In this document: positions 5,257 through 7,671 of the stretch, piece after piece | Numbering within the stretch: the first letter of the stretch is position 1 | How the letters are laid out: the number at the start of each line of letters is the position of its first letter | Notes under the pieces: generated by a model | Seen by the model: only the letters and a program-made list of their open reading frames with translations | The model's database searches: none | Told to the model about the DNA's origin: nothing | NCBI GenBank assembly: GCA_002325645.1 | Contig: DCSN01000149.1 | Location: 17,882 to 25,552 of the forward strand | Length of the DNA: 7,671 nucleotides | Source: Pseudanabaena sp. UBA1465 | GTDB lineage: Bacteria; Cyanobacteriota; Cyanobacteriia; Pseudanabaenales; Pseudanabaenaceae | Reading direction: 5' to 3' | Position numbers and translations under genes: made by a program

Positions 5257-7245
5257 ATGAGCGATCAACCCCAAAAACCAGAAGATACTAGCGATCGCGT
5301 CGATCCGATCGACAACACTCAAGAAAAACCAACTTTTAAACCAAAATTAAGCCACGTCTTGGGAATGGTATTTTTGGGCGTAGTGTTAAGTGGGGCAGCA
5401 GCAAGAACATGGCAAATTATCGGTCAACAGAAGCCATCGACCGAACCGATCGCCCAAAATCCTAACTCCTCAATCCCACTCTACGATCGCAATGGATTTC
5501 CGAATTTAAATCCTCCCGTACCTGCCGATGCTGAGGTCTGGGAATGTGACGTGGCGATCGTGGGTGGCTCCCTCGGTGGCGTAGCCGCCGCCTATCACTC
5601 CATGAAAACTGGGGCAACCACTTGCTTGATCGAACTAACCCCAATGTTGGGTGGTCAGGTCAGTTCGCAGGGGGTCAGCGCGATCGATGAGTCAATGCTA
5701 ATGCGCTATCGTCAGCAATTTCCACTCAGTTGGACGCATTTCAAAAATATTATTGCCAGTCAGCCCGCCTTACCCGAAAAATATTCCTATCTCAAACCAG
5801 GGGGAGTAGTTGCCGACACCAATAGTTGCTGGGTCGGCAATCTTTGCTTTACCCCCTATTCAGGTGAACTCGCCTCCGAAGAATTTTTGCGGGAGTCACA
5901 GCGTTCTGCACCCAAGAGCCGATGGGAGACGCAGGTTGCGTTTAAGGGCGCAAGCTTTAATGAAAAAGGCGATCGCATTACCGCAGTTTATGGGGTCAGA
6001 AGAATTCCTCGCGACCCGAATTACTTACCCCAAGGGCGTTTATCGCGGGAGCTAAAAAGCTGGTTTAACTGGAACTCTGACGAAACCTTTGATAAAAAGG
6101 CAATTCGGATACAGGCTCCCGCAGGCAAGCAATTAATGGTGATTGATTCCACCGATACGGGGGAATTAATTTCATGGGCAAATTTACCCCATCGATTAGG
6201 GTCAGAAGGTTTCAGCACCACGGGCGAAGTCCATGCGGTTGCGGATAATCCTGAATGCACCCAAGCCTTTACCTTTCCCTTTGTGCTGAAAATTGCCGAT
6301 GACGAGGGGCGATCGCTCAAGGAACTCCGCAAAATCCAACCAGGATATTCGCGGGAAGAACATCGCAAAGACTATGACTTGGGTAGATTCCCGATGTTTG
6401 AAGGTAATAGCGTGTTCAACTACCGCCGTATTATCAGCTTGAAGCGGGATGATCCCTTCAAGGCAATTCCTACGAAGGGAGACATGACCGTAGTGAACTG
6501 GAATCGCGGCAATGACTGGGGCATCATGAATCCGCCTTTAATCTTGACCGATAAACAAGTGCGCGATGCGGGACAACAACAAAATTGGTTAGGCGGTTTA
6601 AATACCACAGCCTTGAAGGATGGCGAAAACCATGCGCTGCTATTTGCAGAATGGATCATGGACAAGTATATGTCAGTTGAGTTCCCCCTCAGAATGATGT
6701 CGGGACCTGACAGCCCCATGCCCACCCAATCAGGCTTAAGCATGTATCCCTATATTCGGGAAGGGCGCAGAATCTTGGGTCGTCAAGCCTATGGTCAGAA
6801 AGACTTTTTCATCAAGGAGCAAGATATTCGTAGCGATATGGAGGGTGGACGTGATTTTAATCCAACTTCGATTGGACTCACTCACTATGCGATCGATATG
6901 CATGGTTGCCGTTACCGCAACTGGGAACCATCGAAATCTCCTAGCGCGGCTCCTGCCAATGAAGATAAAGTCCGCCCGATTATTATGCCCTTTGAAAGTT
7001 TAATTCCTCAGCGCATTGATAATTTGCTGATGGGTGGTAAGGCGATCGCTGTTAGTCATATTGTTAATGGCGCAACCCGCATTCATGTGGGCGAATGGGC
7101 GGCAGGCTCTGCGGCAGGTGCGACAGCCGCATGGATTAGCCTACAAGATGATCAATCCTTAACCCCCCAAGCCATTCTCGATCGCGGTCAAATTCGTGAT
7201 TTACAAAATCATTTGCGATCGCAGGGTTTATTAATCGATTGGTAA
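5257..7245 (+). CDS. Membrane-anchored FAD-dependent oxidoreductase
   Basis: The 662-aa product resembles the FAD-dependent oxidoreductase family PF12831; substrate and reaction are unknown. Numbers here count from ATG 5257, preferred over TTG 5248. After a polar N-terminus of about 32 residues comes one hydrophobic segment (about 33-50, around GMVFLGVVLSGAAA), then a linker rich in Pro, Ser and Asn. The Rossmann FAD-binding motif VAIVGGSLGGVAAAY is at about 99-113, followed by an acidic Glu (LIEL, about 126) that fits the ribose-binding position and by GGQVSSQG. The C-terminal end has DNLLMGGKAIAVSHI and HVGEWAAGSAAGATAAW (about 587-626), the usual second flavin-contacting region. Lys residues before the hydrophobic segment suggest the N-terminus stays in the cytoplasm and the enzyme faces periplasm or lumen. 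There is no twin-arginine or lipobox Cys. It is monocistronic, with its own terminator. Family assignment is firm; function is not. Confidence 0.85.
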   Translation: MSDQPQKPEDTSDRVDPIDNTQEKPTFKPKLSHVLGMVFLGVVLSGAAARTWQIIGQQKPSTEPIAQNPNSSIPLYDRNGFPNLNPPVPADAEVWECDVAIVGGSLGGVAAAYHSMKTGATTCLIELTPMLGGQVSSQGVSAIDESMLMRYRQQFPLSWTHFKNIIASQPALPEKYSYLKPGGVVADTNSCWVGNLCFTPYSGELASEEFLRESQRSAPKSRWETQVAFKGASFNEKGDRITAVYGVRRIPRDPNYLPQGRLSRELKSWFNWNSDETFDKKAIRIQAPAGKQLMVIDSTDTGELISWANLPHRLGSEGFSTTGEVHAVADNPECTQAFTFPFVLKIADDEGRSLKELRKIQPGYSREEHRKDYDLGRFPMFEGNSVFNYRRIISLKRDDPFKAIPTKGDMTVVNWNRGNDWGIMNPPLILTDKQVRDAGQQQNWLGGLNTTALKDGENHALLFAEWIMDKYMSVEFPLRMMSGPDSPMPTQSGLSMYPYIREGRRILGRQAYGQKDFFIKEQDIRSDMEGGRDFNPTSIGLTHYAIDMHGCRYRNWEPSKSPSAAPANEDKVRPIIMPFESLIPQRIDNLLMGGKAIAVSHIVNGATRIHVGEWAAGSAAGATAAWISLQDDQSLTPQAILDRGQIRDLQNHLRSQGLLIDW

Positions 7246-7250
7246 ATCCA

Positions 7251-7291
7251 AAAAAAATAAAGGCGGTGCATCGCGCCGCCTTTATTTTTTT
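7251..7291. terminator. Bidirectional intrinsic terminator
   Basis: Bases 7251-7266 pair perfectly with 7276-7291 (16 bp, including GGCGG with CCGCC); further pairing across TGC and GCG can extend the stem to 19 bp with a 3-base loop. The outer part is A-rich on the left and T-rich on the right, so each strand yields a GC stem followed by a U run. It lies between convergent genes: 5 bases after the oxidoreductase stop and 15 bases before the end of the minus-strand membrane protein gene. Confidence 0.93.
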
Positions 7292-7306
7292 ATATAATCG
7301 GTGACG

Positions 7307-7621
7307 CTATGCTTGCGATTTACTAAAAACTGCGCTCAATACTTGCTTAATCGTCAGCAATACTAAGCCTAGGGCAATCACTGCAAAAATCATCGTTGCC
7401 CCTGTCCCGATCGCCAATAGTAACGTCCGCACAAGAGTAGCTAGACGATTGGCGAGGGTATTGGTGGTTTGTAAAGGGGCTGTCGCTAATTTATGCGCCA
7501 CCATATTTGTAAACGAGTAGAGTCCTGTTGCAAGGGTAGCCGCGATCGTTGCCCCCGTTAGGTTTTTAAAGGGCGATGGCGCTTCGTTCGATGGAGATGG
7601 GAGGTTAGCTTCTTCAGACAT
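7307..7621 (-). CDS. DUF3082-like small membrane protein
   Basis: The 104-aa protein has a polar, Pro/Ser/Glu-rich N-terminus (1-18), a hydrophobic segment at about 21-41, a linker (about 42-61, LATAPLQTTNTLANRLA), and a long hydrophobic stretch at about 62-95 beginning VRTLLLAIGTG. The layout FKNLTGATIA, LYSFT, PLQTTN, VRTLLL, then IALGLVLL resembles what I recall of the cyanobacterial family DUF3082, whose function is not known. It is probably an integral membrane protein with two or three helices. ATG 7621 begins three bases after the stop of an upstream minus-strand frame, so the two are probably cotranscribed. No informative motif or catalytic residue is visible. The family assignment is from memory of the pattern, not a search. 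Confidence 0.75.
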   Translation of the reverse strand: MSEEANLPSPSNEAPSPFKNLTGATIAATLATGLYSFTNMVAHKLATAPLQTTNTLANRLATLVRTLLLAIGTGATMIFAVIALGLVLLTIKQVLSAVFSKSQA

Positions 7622-7624
7622 AGT

Positions 7625-7671
7625 TTAGGGCTTAGAAACATCGACGATAAAACCTAAAATCTGTAGCGATC
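7625..7671 (-). CDS. 3' end of an unidentified gene
   Basis: On the minus strand, an open frame from the right edge ends at TAA (7627-7625) with the residues SLQILGFIVDVSKP. It is protein-like and lies three bases before the ATG of the DUF3082-like gene, as in an operon. Only 14 codons are visible and the protein cannot be identified. The other two frames here also stop within the segment, so the choice of frame rests on the tight spacing. Confidence 0.45.
   Translation of the reverse strand, partial: SLQILGFIVDVSKP

Noticed and set aside
1..7671. tRNA or rRNA genes
   Set aside because: No T-loop-like or rRNA-like segments were seen outside the coding regions.
1..7671. A new multi-gene defence or accessory system
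   Set aside because: Apart from the broken toxin pair, the recognised genes are common housekeeping families with no shared operon logic; nothing in the window supports a new system.

Overview
The window looks like a stretch of cyanobacterial chromosome. The 8-base HIP1 palindrome GCGATCGC occurs at least 15 times in 7.7 kb (for example at 357, 1347, 1835, 2522, 3377, 4191, 5291, 7042 and 7215), where chance would give about 0.1. The protein families agree: cyanobacterial-type SbcD and LpxD, and a small membrane protein resembling the cyanobacterial DUF3082 family. A moderately AT-rich filamentous genus such as Pseudanabaena would fit, but that is only an impression.

Left part (1-1712, plus strand). 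The 3' end of a probable antitoxin gene overlaps, as ATGA, the start of a PIN-family toxin gene. The toxin gene has lost its middle: its N-terminal and C-terminal parts are joined out of frame at a CGATCGC sequence. A possible 31-codon ORF follows and overlaps the start of an SbcD-type nuclease gene. The end of that gene overlaps the convergent TatD gene, and an 11-bp unit repeated three times covers both stop codons.

Middle part (1678-4592, minus strand). In transcription order there are two tandem lpxD paralogues (lipid A acyltransferases, about 71% identical over 350 aligned residues, no gaps) and then a TatD-family metallohydrolase. Two strong palindromes lie between the downstream lpxD copy and tatD. 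One contains the lpxD stop codon; the other is a 21-bp perfect stem just ahead of tatD.

Right part (4593-7671). An unusually long, AT-rich, apparently non-coding region of about 660 bp separates lpxD from a divergent gene for a membrane-anchored FAD-dependent oxidoreductase. It holds several inverted repeats but no recognisable gene. A strong bidirectional terminator separates the oxidoreductase gene from a convergent gene for a DUF3082-like two-segment membrane protein. The last few codons of another minus-strand gene lie at the edge.

Most of the window is ordinary housekeeping sequence and I see no clear new multi-gene system. The best leads are the PIN toxin deletion at a HIP1-like site, the tandem lpxD pair, the palindromes around the lpxD/tatD junction, and the exported-looking flavoenzyme without a twin-arginine signal.
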